Shown here: piece by piece, positions 55,184 through 63,192 of the stretch
How the letters are laid out: each line of letters begins with the position of its first letter
How positions within the stretch are numbered: the stretch's first letter is position 1
DNA from: Dyadobacter beijingensis DSM 21582
Lineage (GTDB): Bacteria; Bacteroidota; Bacteroidia; Cytophagales; Spirosomataceae
Direction: 5' to 3'
DNA length: 64,000 nucleotides
Assembly: GCF_000382205.1 (NCBI RefSeq)
Contig: NZ_KB907786.1
Span: 1,364,001-1,428,000, forward strand
Position numbers and translations under genes: made by a program
The notes under the pieces: generated by a model
Told to the model about the DNA's origin: nothing
Seen by the model: the letters and a program-made list of their open reading frames with translations, nothing else
Database searches by the model: none

Positions 55184-55191
55184 CAAATTTA
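55184..55191 (-). promoter_or_regulatory. Candidate -7 box of the small minus-strand unit
   Basis: TAAATTTG on the minus strand, a full match to TAnnTTTG. The -33 position (about 55211-55214) reads CAAT rather than TTTG, so the promoter is only half supported. Confidence 0.4.
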
Positions 55192-55335
55192 GCATTGGCA
55201 TGAAAAAGCCATTGTAGTTTGCTATTGTTTTGCTTGTGGCAATTTCTCTACATTATCTGTTGCGTTTTTTAGGTAGATTTGGGTCTTGTCGATGTCATTT
55301 GTCCCCGTCTTTTGAATCGACCTAAATCTGAATAC

Positions 55336-56649
55336 ATGATTCGAACGTTTCTGGAATGGCCTGTGCGTAAGCAATTAAAGGATGAACCGACTATCCTCAA
55401 CCGGGCTCGCATCAAAGTTCTTTCTTACGCACTACACCTCAAAATACTTACAACCGCGCTCCTGTTGATATTCTACATCTTGGAGAATTATCAGTTGCAG
55501 GCGATCCGTTCGGGCATTTTGCTCGGCATCATCCTGATCTATTACGTCGCCATCTCGACCGGCTATCAGTGGCGGAAGGCTGTTCACGCGGCCATGCTGA
55601 TTTACCTGGTCATTATCGGGACGAACCTTTACTTTTTTCAGAACGGGTTCGACCTGGTTACCCTGCAATACGTGGTCATTATCAGCGTCGCGGCTTTTTA
55701 TGGATTAGGCAACCGGTGGGGTATTATTTATTCAACGATCGCGATCGTGCCGTTCATTTTGTTCGTGCTGCTGGGACATCATCTGGGCGCGTACATTTCC
55801 TGGGGGCCGGAAGGGTCGGGCAGGATTACGATTTCGATCCTGATGTTCCAGAATTTTACGATGCTCGTACTGATCAACTACTTTTTTTTCAGCTCTTTCT
55901 ACGACACGATCAGCGATCTCGACGCCCGCACGGGCGAGCTGCGGCATAGCCTCGTGAACCTGGAAGAATCCCGCCGGAAGCTGGAAACGGAATACGTCCA
56001 TCAGAAACACCTCATCGCCAGCATTTCGCACGATATCAAAAGCCCGCTGCGCTTCCTGATGACCACCACCGGCCGCCTGGCCCGTAACCATCCCGACCTG
56101 TCGACCGTGCGGGCGATCAGCCAGTCGAGCTACCGGCTTTACCATTTCATGAAGAACCTGCTGGAATATACCGAGTTCCGGTACAAGAATGCCGGCGTGC
56201 AGTTTACTTACCTGGATGTCAACGAGATGGTCGCGCAGAAATTCGCGATTTTCATCCAGGATGCGGAAGTGAATGCCAACCGGTTCGTCAACGCGGTTCC
56301 CCCGGGCGTGATTGTGAAAAACAACCAGCAGCTCGTCGGTATTATCCTGCATAACCTCATTGACAATGCGAATAAAGCGACAAACGGCGGGACCATCAGC
56401 GTGACGCACGAGGACCATCGGGGAGAGCTGCACCTGATCGTTAACGACACGGGACCGGGTATGGACGCCTCCGTCCGCGACTGGATCAACAGCGACAGCC
56501 GGGAGCTGCCCGGTTCGGGAAATGCAGCACAGAACTTCGGAATGGGATTGTTGATCGTGAAAGAGATCAGTACACTCATCAGGGCACGATTATTGGCGGA
56601 ACCCAACTCACCCACGGGAACGTCCGTTCACATTATATTTGCAAAATAA
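55336..56649 (+). CDS. Membrane sensor histidine kinase
   Basis: A 437-residue kinase. Residues of about 30-195 hold six membrane helices (for example ILTTALLLIFYILENYQL and LQYVVIISVAAFYGL), then a coiled segment (ELRHSLVNLEESRRKLETEY). The kinase core has the H-box ASISHDIKSPL (His232), N-box LIDNANKAT, G1 NDTGPGM and G2 FGMGLLIVKEI. The membrane part shows no known sensor domain. ATG 55336 is used; the longer frame from 55279 has no family support. A TAGATTTG -7-like box lies at 55274-55281. The response regulator gene follows 84 bases later, so the two form a pair. Confidence 0.9.
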   Translation: MIRTFLEWPVRKQLKDEPTILNRARIKVLSYALHLKILTTALLLIFYILENYQLQAIRSGILLGIILIYYVAISTGYQWRKAVHAAMLIYLVIIGTNLYFFQNGFDLVTLQYVVIISVAAFYGLGNRWGIIYSTIAIVPFILFVLLGHHLGAYISWGPEGSGRITISILMFQNFTMLVLINYFFFSSFYDTISDLDARTGELRHSLVNLEESRRKLETEYVHQKHLIASISHDIKSPLRFLMTTTGRLARNHPDLSTVRAISQSSYRLYHFMKNLLEYTEFRYKNAGVQFTYLDVNEMVAQKFAIFIQDAEVNANRFVNAVPPGVIVKNNQQLVGIILHNLIDNANKATNGGTISVTHEDHRGELHLIVNDTGPGMDASVRDWINSDSRELPGSGNAAQNFGMGLLIVKEISTLIRARLLAEPNSPTGTSVHIIFAK

Positions 56650-56733
56650 ATTGACATGTAGTCATTTTTCTACACAATTTTTCATTTATATTAAACTACT
56701 TTTAAAACTGATTTGAAGTAACAGGCATTTTGA

Positions 56734-57384
56734 ATGAAAACAGTTTTGCTGGTAGAAGACCATTCCATTGTGCGAATGGGTGTAAAGTTGTTAATTGAAG
56801 ATTTTTTACCCTCAGTATCGGTGATAGAGGCCGCTACTTTTAGCGAAACCCTCAAACTTCTTCAATCAAGATTTTTCGACCTCGTTATCCTGGATATCAA
56901 AATCCCGGGCGGGGAGGCATTTAATATGATCAGTAAGATCCGCGACATTCAGAACAAGGTGAAAATCCTGATCTTTTCGTCACAGGATGAGGAATTATAC
57001 GCTATACATTACGTGAAGGCAGGTGCGAACGGGTACCTGCCGAAAGACACTTCCAACGAGGAGCTGGAAAAAGCGATCACTTCCGTGCTGGCAGGCGGGA
57101 CCTACATAAGCAATGTGATCCAGGACCAGCTCGTGAACAACACCCTGCTCGAACGCGAAAGCAAGGAAAGCCCGCTCGAAATTCTCTCCAACCGCGAGCT
57201 GGAAATCATGGATATGCTGCTCACCGGGAAATGGACTAAAGACATCGCGATCGACCTTAATATCAAAGAAAGTACCGTATCCACGTACAAGGCCCGAATC
57301 TTCGAAAAGCTCGAAGTGACCAATATTCTGGAACTTTTCAAGAAGGTGGAAATATACAAGCGGCGGAAGGCGGGCGCCAGCTAA
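56734..57384 (+). CDS. NarL/LuxR-type response regulator
   Basis: A 216-residue regulator. The receiver domain has the acidic pair VEDH, phospho-acceptor Asp54 (VILDIKIPGG), Ser/Thr switch (LIFSSQDEE) and Lys in YLPKDTS. The C-terminal LuxR helix-turn-helix reads LSNRELEIMDMLLTGKWTKD then LNIKESTVSTYKARIFEKL. It should be phosphorylated by the adjacent kinase. An inverted repeat TGTAG-N8-CTACA (56657-56674) precedes it, and related CTACA boxes lie after it, possibly its own binding sites. Confidence 0.93.
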   Translation: MKTVLLVEDHSIVRMGVKLLIEDFLPSVSVIEAATFSETLKLLQSRFFDLVILDIKIPGGEAFNMISKIRDIQNKVKILIFSSQDEELYAIHYVKAGANGYLPKDTSNEELEKAITSVLAGGTYISNVIQDQLVNNTLLERESKESPLEILSNRELEIMDMLLTGKWTKDIAIDLNIKESTVSTYKARIFEKLEVTNILELFKKVEIYKRRKAGAS

Positions 57385-57449
57385 ATCAAGTTCTATGGAA
57401 GTTGTACTATAATCGTGTCGAATTGCTACTAATATTCGTCGATATATTC

Positions 57450-57524
57450 GGAAACTACAATTTAATTCAGGCTACTTCCTATTTTCCTTTGATTTTATAA
57501 CTTTGCTGATGGAAACTACAACTT
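57450..57524 (+). promoter_or_regulatory. Direct repeats GGAAACTACAA around a TAACTTTG box
   Basis: GGAAACTACAATTT at 57450-57463 and GGAAACTACAACTT at 57511-57524, with a -7-type TAACTTTG at 57498-57505 between them. The second repeat lies at the predicted transcript start. They lead into the 40-codon ORF at 57571 and may be sites for the response regulator upstream. The 57385-57570 gap holds no other gene. Confidence 0.45.
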
Positions 57525-57570
57525 CGTGTTGGTAGTCAGTTTTCCTCTGTCACAAATGAAAAATTGAAGA

Positions 57571-57693
57571 ATGGAAAGATCGGTACAACTTTCAAAATCT
57601 GAATTGCCGTTTCTGGGTGGTGTGGTCATTACTATTACTGCCGGAGCAATTCTCTGGACCTCCTTGTTTTATTGCCTGTCACTCATTTTCTGA
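57571..57693 (+). CDS. Small membrane protein, 40 residues
   Basis: ATG to TGA, 41 codons: MERSVQLSKSELPF followed by one strongly hydrophobic helix (LGGVVITITAGAILWTSLFY, then CLSLIF). The layout, short charged start and single membrane span, is that of a small membrane protein. A candidate promoter sits 66 bases upstream. It lies between the two-component pair and the DUF2723 gene, so it could be a target or modulator of the kinase. I do not know a family for it; the chance of a spurious ORF is real. Confidence 0.5.
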   Translation: MERSVQLSKSELPFLGGVVITITAGAILWTSLFYCLSLIF

Positions 57694-57819
57694 GCCGTTT
57701 GTTAAATTAAGTTAAAGCCTGATTGTCAAGGGCTTTCATTAACTTTTTTTAAGATTACGGGTTTCCGGCACCCCGTCGTGTTGAATAGTTTTGGGTTCTC
57801 ATCCAAAACACCTTCAAAC

Positions 57820-60288
57820 ATGATATCCTTCAAAAAATGGAACGATGTGGCGGCCTGGGCGGTATTTGGCGTCAGCCTGGCCACCTACATCCTTACCATG
57901 GAGCGGACCGCCAGCTTCTGGGATTGCGGGGAGTTTATCGCCTGCGCATTCAAATTACAGGTCCCGCACCCGCCCGGCGCACCGCTTTTTCTGCTGATCG
58001 GCCGGCTCTTTTCGCTGCTCGCCCTGGGCGATGTGATGAAAGTCGCTTACTGGGTCAATATGGTCTCCGTATTGAGCAGCGCATTCACGATTTTCTTTCT
58101 GTTCAAAACCATTAGTCTCCTGACCTGGAAGCTGACCGGCAAGCAGGAGAGGGAAGCAACGATCGCCGACACGCTGCTCGTCACCGGTGCGGCCGTCGTG
58201 GGTGCGCTCGCGTACGCGTGGTCCGATTCGTTCTGGTTTTCGGCCGTGGAAGCAGAGGTGTACGGGCTGTCGTCCTTCTTTACGGCTATCGTGATCTGGG
58301 CGGTATTTAAATGGGAAACCATCGAAGACCCGGCTTCGGGCAACCGCTGGCTGATCCTGACTGCCTACCTGGTTGGGTTATCTATCGGTGTTCACTTGCT
58401 GAACCTCGTAACCATCCCCGCCCTGGCATTGGTATATTATTTTAAAAAATACCCCCAGCCGGGCTTCTGGGGCGCCTCTACGGCATTCCTGACAGGCTTG
58501 CTTATCCTTGCCGTCATCCATGTGGGCATTATCCCTGGCCTGCCGGAAATGGCGGCGAAATTCGAGATCTTTTTCGTGAGTTCACTCGGGTTGCCTTACA
58601 ACACCGGCATTGTATTTTTTACCGTCCTTTTTCTCGGCGGGCTGATAGGGGGCATCCGTTATTCGCACCGTTCAAACCGGGCGCTGCTGAACACCGGGCT
58701 GCTCTCACTTGCGTTTATCCTTATAGGTTACGCCTCCTATTCACTCGTTCTGGTGCGTTCAGGCTACAAAACGCCTATTAATGAGAACAATCCGAGCGAT
58801 GTCCTCCGATTTGTATATTATTTGAAACGGGAGCAGTACGAGAGCCGGCCGCTGCTGTACGGCCCTTCTTTCGTGTCGCGGCCCGTCAGCCAGAAACGCG
58901 GGGCGCCGGTTTATGCCAAAAAAGACGGTAAGTATGTACTGATCGACTACAAACCGATTTACGAATACGAGCCCGGAAGCAATATGCTGCTGCCGCGTAT
59001 GTACAGCTCCCAGCCGGGCCACCCGAAGCGCTATCAGGAAATGACCGGCCTCGCCGAAGGCGAAAAACCAACCCTAAGGCACAACCTGTCGTACATGTTC
59101 TCGCACCAGTTCGGACATATGTACTGGCGCTATTTCCTTTGGAATTTCGTCGGGCGGGAGAGCGACCAGGAGGGTGCGGGCGTGGTGCTGCCCTGGCAGG
59201 CGGCAGGCGCGTTCCCCAAGCGTATCGGGCAAAACCGCGGGCATAACAACTTCCTCATGCTGCCGTTCCTGCTGGGCCTGGCGGGGATCGTTTATATGTA
59301 TTACTATCGGCGCAAAGACCTGTTGGTGCTGGGAATGCTGTTTGTGCTGACGGGCATTGCATTGGTATTTTACCTCAACTCGCCGCCTACGGAACCGCGC
59401 GAGCGCGATTACATTTATGTAGGCTCATTCTATATTTTCTGCGTCTGGATCGGTTTCGGGGTACTGGCTGCGGCGAAGTTCCTGGAAAAGCTCGTGCAGC
59501 AACCGGCATTGCGGGCAGGCGTGGCGGGGATAGCCTGCCTTTCGGTACCGGCGATCATGGTGGCGCGCGGGTGGGACAACCACGACCGCACCGACCGCTT
59601 TCATTCCGTGGATTTTGCCCGTAACATCCTCAATTCCTGCGCGCCGAACGCGATTCTCTTTACCGGCGGCGACAATGATACCTTTCCCCTTTGGTACGTG
59701 CAGGAAGTGGAAGGCTTCCGCACCGACGTGCGCGTATGCGTGCAGACGTTCCTGGGCACGGACTGGTACATAGAACAGCTGAAACGGAAGATCAACCAGT
59801 CGGATGCATTGCCGCTATCGCTCGATTCGGGTAACTATCAGCTGGGTAAAAATGAATACCTGCCATTTTACGAAATCGCCTCCGTAAAAAACGGAATTAA
59901 CCTGAAAGAATACCTGGAACTGATTCATCAGGACAACAAGGCGATCCAGGTGCCGCTTACGAGCGGGGATATGACGTCCATTCTGCCGGCTTCGATGCTT
60001 TTTTTACCCGTCGATACGCAGGATGTCAAAAAATTGAACATCGTTAAAAGTGACCTGCTGCCTTACCTGAGCGATTCCATGAGCTGGAAGATAGGCGAAA
60101 CCGACCTGCTGAAAAGCGATCTCGTGATGCTGGATATTATTTCGAGCAATAACTGGAAGCGGCCCGTGTACTTCTCGTCGACTATGGGCTCATCGCACAA
60201 CCTGGGATTGCAGGAATACCTGCAACTCGAAGGTTATGCCTATCGCCTGCTGCCCGTGCGCGTGCCGGGGCGTCGGACGGGTACGTGA
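57820..60288 (+). CDS. DUF2723 membrane protein (glycosyltransferase-like), N-terminal part, frameshifted
   Basis: An 822-residue polytopic membrane protein starting MISFKKWNDVAAW. The DUF2723 hallmark is TASFWDCGEFIACAFKLQVP followed by HPPGAPLFLL, resembling GT-C-fold transferases with the loop Asp/Glu pair in DCGEF. About eleven membrane helices follow, then a periplasmic domain (APNAILFTGGDNDTFPLWY, near 610). The frame breaks at G60267-60270 in a run of four Gs. The last nine residues (RVPGRRTGT) are out of family, and the proper C-terminus continues in the -1 frame from 60285. One G is missing relative to the expected CCG GGG GCG. Either a real inactivation or a sequencing error. Confidence 0.85.
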   Translation: MISFKKWNDVAAWAVFGVSLATYILTMERTASFWDCGEFIACAFKLQVPHPPGAPLFLLIGRLFSLLALGDVMKVAYWVNMVSVLSSAFTIFFLFKTISLLTWKLTGKQEREATIADTLLVTGAAVVGALAYAWSDSFWFSAVEAEVYGLSSFFTAIVIWAVFKWETIEDPASGNRWLILTAYLVGLSIGVHLLNLVTIPALALVYYFKKYPQPGFWGASTAFLTGLLILAVIHVGIIPGLPEMAAKFEIFFVSSLGLPYNTGIVFFTVLFLGGLIGGIRYSHRSNRALLNTGLLSLAFILIGYASYSLVLVRSGYKTPINENNPSDVLRFVYYLKREQYESRPLLYGPSFVSRPVSQKRGAPVYAKKDGKYVLIDYKPIYEYEPGSNMLLPRMYSSQPGHPKRYQEMTGLAEGEKPTLRHNLSYMFSHQFGHMYWRYFLWNFVGRESDQEGAGVVLPWQAAGAFPKRIGQNRGHNNFLMLPFLLGLAGIVYMYYYRRKDLLVLGMLFVLTGIALVFYLNSPPTEPRERDYIYVGSFYIFCVWIGFGVLAAAKFLEKLVQQPALRAGVAGIACLSVPAIMVARGWDNHDRTDRFHSVDFARNILNSCAPNAILFTGGDNDTFPLWYVQEVEGFRTDVRVCVQTFLGTDWYIEQLKRKINQSDALPLSLDSGNYQLGKNEYLPFYEIASVKNGINLKEYLELIHQDNKAIQVPLTSGDMTSILPASMLFLPVDTQDVKKLNIVKSDLLPYLSDSMSWKIGETDLLKSDLVMLDIISSNNWKRPVYFSSTMGSSHNLGLQEYLQLEGYAYRLLPVRVPGRRTGT

Positions 60289-60788
60289 ATTCGGACATTA
60301 TGTACGACAACCTGATGAACAAAATGTACTGGCGCGAAATGGACAACCCGAAAGTGTATTACGACGATACCTACCGCGGCTCGCCGGTGTTTACGGCACG
60401 GCTGTCGTTCCTGCGGCTGGCCCAGCAGCTCATCGCCGAAGGGAAGACGGATAAAGCGCGCCATGTCGTGAACAAGGCCATGGCCGTCATGCCCGACGAT
60501 ACGATCCCGTACGACCAGATTTCGGCAGGCTTCGTGGGGGCATTGTTTGATGTAGGCGAAAACCGGAAAGCGCTCGATTCGGCGCAGGCGATGGCGATCC
60601 GCTCGGACGAAAACCTGTCGTGGATCAAGGAAAAGAACGGCCAGCGGAACAGGGACGTGAATACGGACCTGTTTATCCTGCAAAGCATCTTCCGCGAATG
60701 CCGCCGGGCGAAGCAGGACCAGGCGGCCGACCGCTTCGAGGCAATTTTTAAAAAACACCTGCTCGCATTCAATATGTACGCCGGGTGA
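60285..60788 (+). pseudogene. DUF2723 protein, C-terminal part cut off by the frameshift
   Basis: The frame restored by one extra G reads ASDGYVNSDIMYDN and then NKMYWREMDNPKVYYDDTYR, a continuous family-like C-terminus with TPR-like helices (ARLSFLRLAQQLIAEGKTDKA). It has no translation start of its own except an internal GTG (60285) that overlaps the upstream stop. Together with the part above it would make a protein of about 990 residues, the usual size of the family. If the break is real, the gene is probably inactive or the tail is made separately by re-initiation. Confidence 0.8.
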
Positions 60789-60989
60789 CGGCCGTCGGGC
60801 AAAACGCTTCCTGCATGGCGGAAAGGGCGTCCTTGAACGAGCAGCCCGGCGCGTAAAATAAGTTGTGGTGCCTTTTAATAGGAATATTAATCAACTGAAT
60901 ATGAAGAAATTGTTAACTTTTTAATTTTATCATTCGGCGGGTTACAAAACTCCGCAAATGGTATGTGTATAAGTTAATCAAATTCATCT

Positions 60990-62963
60990 ATGGCTCCTCG
61001 TTTACGTTTTTTCGCAACAAGTTGGGTTTGCCTTTTCACGATGCTGCTGCTGAGCAGAATGGGTTTTGCCCAGACTTCCGTTACTTCCAATTTACCGATC
61101 GTCGTCATCAACACCAGCGGCGCCACGATCCCCGACATCGACAAGATCCCCGCGACGATGAAGATCACCGCGGCGGGTGGCGGCGGACTGCACACATTCG
61201 ACGCCAATTCCCCGTCGAATGTGTTCCAGTTTGAGCATACCATCGGGATCGAACTTCGGGGGAATACTTCCATTTACTGGCCCAAAAAGTCATACAGCGT
61301 AGAAACCACCAACGCCACGGGCGGCGGTGAGGACGTATCCGTACTAGGCATGCCCGCGGAGTCCGACTGGGTGCTGAATGCCTGCTACGGCGATAAATCG
61401 TTCATCCGCGACGTGTTCGCCCACGAAATGTACACGCGCACGGGCCGTTATTCGCCCAAGACGCGCTATGTGGAGGTATTTTTACAGGAAACAGGCGGCA
61501 TGACCTACCAGGGTGTGTATATTTTGATGGAGAAGGTCAAAAGGGCATCGAGCCGTATCAATATCAAGAAACTGGCCGAGTCCGATACCGATCCCGCCAA
61601 AATCACAGGCGGTTACCTGTTGCAGGTATCGGAGGATGAAGACATGAAATGGACGTCGCAATACGCCGGCAACGATGCGCCCGCCCAGCCCAAGCCGTTT
61701 TTTCATGTAGAATACCCCAAGCTGCACAAATACACGAATACGGCCGTCCGCGATATGCAGTTCAACTATATCAAAGGCCGGATCGATAACTTCGAAAACG
61801 TGCTCGCGGGAGCGAACTATGCGGACGAGAACATTGGCTACCGTCCGCTGCTCGACGAGGATTCCTTCATCGATTATCTGCTATTGCAGGAGATTACGAA
61901 GAATTCGGACAACTGGCGGGCGAGTACGTTCTTTTACAAACAGCGTGATGACGAAGGCGGACAGATTGCGATGGGCGCTCCGTGGGATTTCGATAAGTCG
62001 ATGGGAAACCAGCAATGGTGCTATGAGCTGTCGGTGCTGCCGACGGGCAGCTGGGCCTGGCAGTTCAATAACTACTGCCCGGACCGCCCGCCGATGACGG
62101 TTTTCTGGCCTGCCCGCCTGCTCACGGATTGCTACTTCAAGAACAAGCTGATCGTGCGGTATATGCAGCTCCGGCAGACGCAATGGAGCAATCAGTCCAT
62201 TAGCAGTTTTATCGATCAGAAGCAGGCGGAACTGATCGGTCAGAATGCGATGCAGCGCAACTTTTCGCGCTGGAACATCCTGGAAACCGATGTAATGTTC
62301 AACCAGCATTATCCGCTGCCGGGTAATACCTACGCGAAGGAAGTGCAGTACCTGAAAACCTGGCTGGTAGACCATCTCAACTGGATGGACGCCAACATCG
62401 CGTCCATCTCCACGGTGGATTGCGGCCCGCTGCCCGTCACATTCAAAAGTTTTGAGGTAAAACCGGCTGAGCAATCGGCAGTGCGGGTGAGCTGGACCAC
62501 CTCGGAAGAGCTGCGTAACGATCATTTTGAAGTGGAGAGAAGTGCAGACGCGCGCCGATTTGAAAGCCTGGGTATGGTGAAAGGCGAAGGGAACTCGTCC
62601 GTCGAACAGCGTTATGATTTTCTGGACGTTGCGCCTTTGCCGGGAACGAGCTATTACCGAATCAGGCAGGTCGATACGGATGGTACGGCCAGTTTCTCGT
62701 CCGTGAAATGGCTCACGCTGCCGGGCGCAATGGCCGTTGTGTTTCCCAACCCCGCACAGGATCAGATTGTTGTTAAAAATATACAGGTGGGGTCTATATT
62801 ACTGATCACCGACAGCCGCGGGCAAATCGTCAAACGAGCGACGTCAGATGGCAAACAGGCCCGGCTGGCGACGGGTTCGCTGCATTCGGGAAGTTACGTG
62901 CTGACGGTAACGACGCCGGATGGGAAGGTGGACTTACAGAAACATTTTATCATCAACCGGTAA
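60990..62963 (+). CDS. Secreted CotH-kinase family protein with T9SS tail
   Basis: A 657-residue exported protein. After the signal peptide (WVCLFTMLLLSRMGFAQ) the CotH kinase-like domain shows GIELRGNTSIYWPKKSYSVE, ESDWVLNACYGDKSFIRD, GVYILMEKVKRASSRINI and PWDFDKSMGNQQW (nucleotide/metal-site segments). The C-terminus has a fibronectin-like module (PLPVTFKSFEVKPAEQSAVR) and a type A sorting domain (FPNPAQDQIVVKNIQ to the end). CotH proteins phosphorylate spore-coat proteins in Bacillus; in Bacteroidota they are surface or secreted proteins of unknown substrate. The tail is closely similar to that of the GH9 enzyme at 11720. Confidence 0.88.
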   Translation: MAPRLRFFATSWVCLFTMLLLSRMGFAQTSVTSNLPIVVINTSGATIPDIDKIPATMKITAAGGGGLHTFDANSPSNVFQFEHTIGIELRGNTSIYWPKKSYSVETTNATGGGEDVSVLGMPAESDWVLNACYGDKSFIRDVFAHEMYTRTGRYSPKTRYVEVFLQETGGMTYQGVYILMEKVKRASSRINIKKLAESDTDPAKITGGYLLQVSEDEDMKWTSQYAGNDAPAQPKPFFHVEYPKLHKYTNTAVRDMQFNYIKGRIDNFENVLAGANYADENIGYRPLLDEDSFIDYLLLQEITKNSDNWRASTFFYKQRDDEGGQIAMGAPWDFDKSMGNQQWCYELSVLPTGSWAWQFNNYCPDRPPMTVFWPARLLTDCYFKNKLIVRYMQLRQTQWSNQSISSFIDQKQAELIGQNAMQRNFSRWNILETDVMFNQHYPLPGNTYAKEVQYLKTWLVDHLNWMDANIASISTVDCGPLPVTFKSFEVKPAEQSAVRVSWTTSEELRNDHFEVERSADARRFESLGMVKGEGNSSVEQRYDFLDVAPLPGTSYYRIRQVDTDGTASFSSVKWLTLPGAMAVVFPNPAQDQIVVKNIQVGSILLITDSRGQIVKRATSDGKQARLATGSLHSGSYVLTVTTPDGKVDLQKHFIINR

Positions 62964-63049
62964 AGCGGCGTTTCCGGGTTGGCATTGCTTTTGGATAGTC
63001 AGGCAATAACAACCACGATGATGCTGAAACAATTTTGGTACAAAGGACG

Positions 63050-63089
63050 CGGGCCATGAAAGCTTCGGGAAAGAGGCTTTCATGGCCCG
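63050..63089. terminator. Perfect 14-bp hairpin after the CotH gene
   Basis: CGGGCCATGAAAGC (63050-63063) pairs with GCTTTCATGGCCCG (63076-63089), loop of 12. There is no T tract, so it may be a terminator without a U tail or a transcript end-protecting hairpin. Confidence 0.55.
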
Positions 63090-63192
63090 TATCTGTTATG
63101 CCGATAACTGGCCACGGATAATAACCGGATTTTGTATTTTATGCGAAAACTTTCTAATTGTCTCATGTTTCAGCCGCGAACAAACCGAACTT

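Noticed and set aside
60261..60290. Programmed -1 frameshift in the DUF2723 gene
   Set aside because: The zero-frame codons GTG CCG GGG CGT give no slippery heptamer and no pseudoknot was evident; an indel is simpler.
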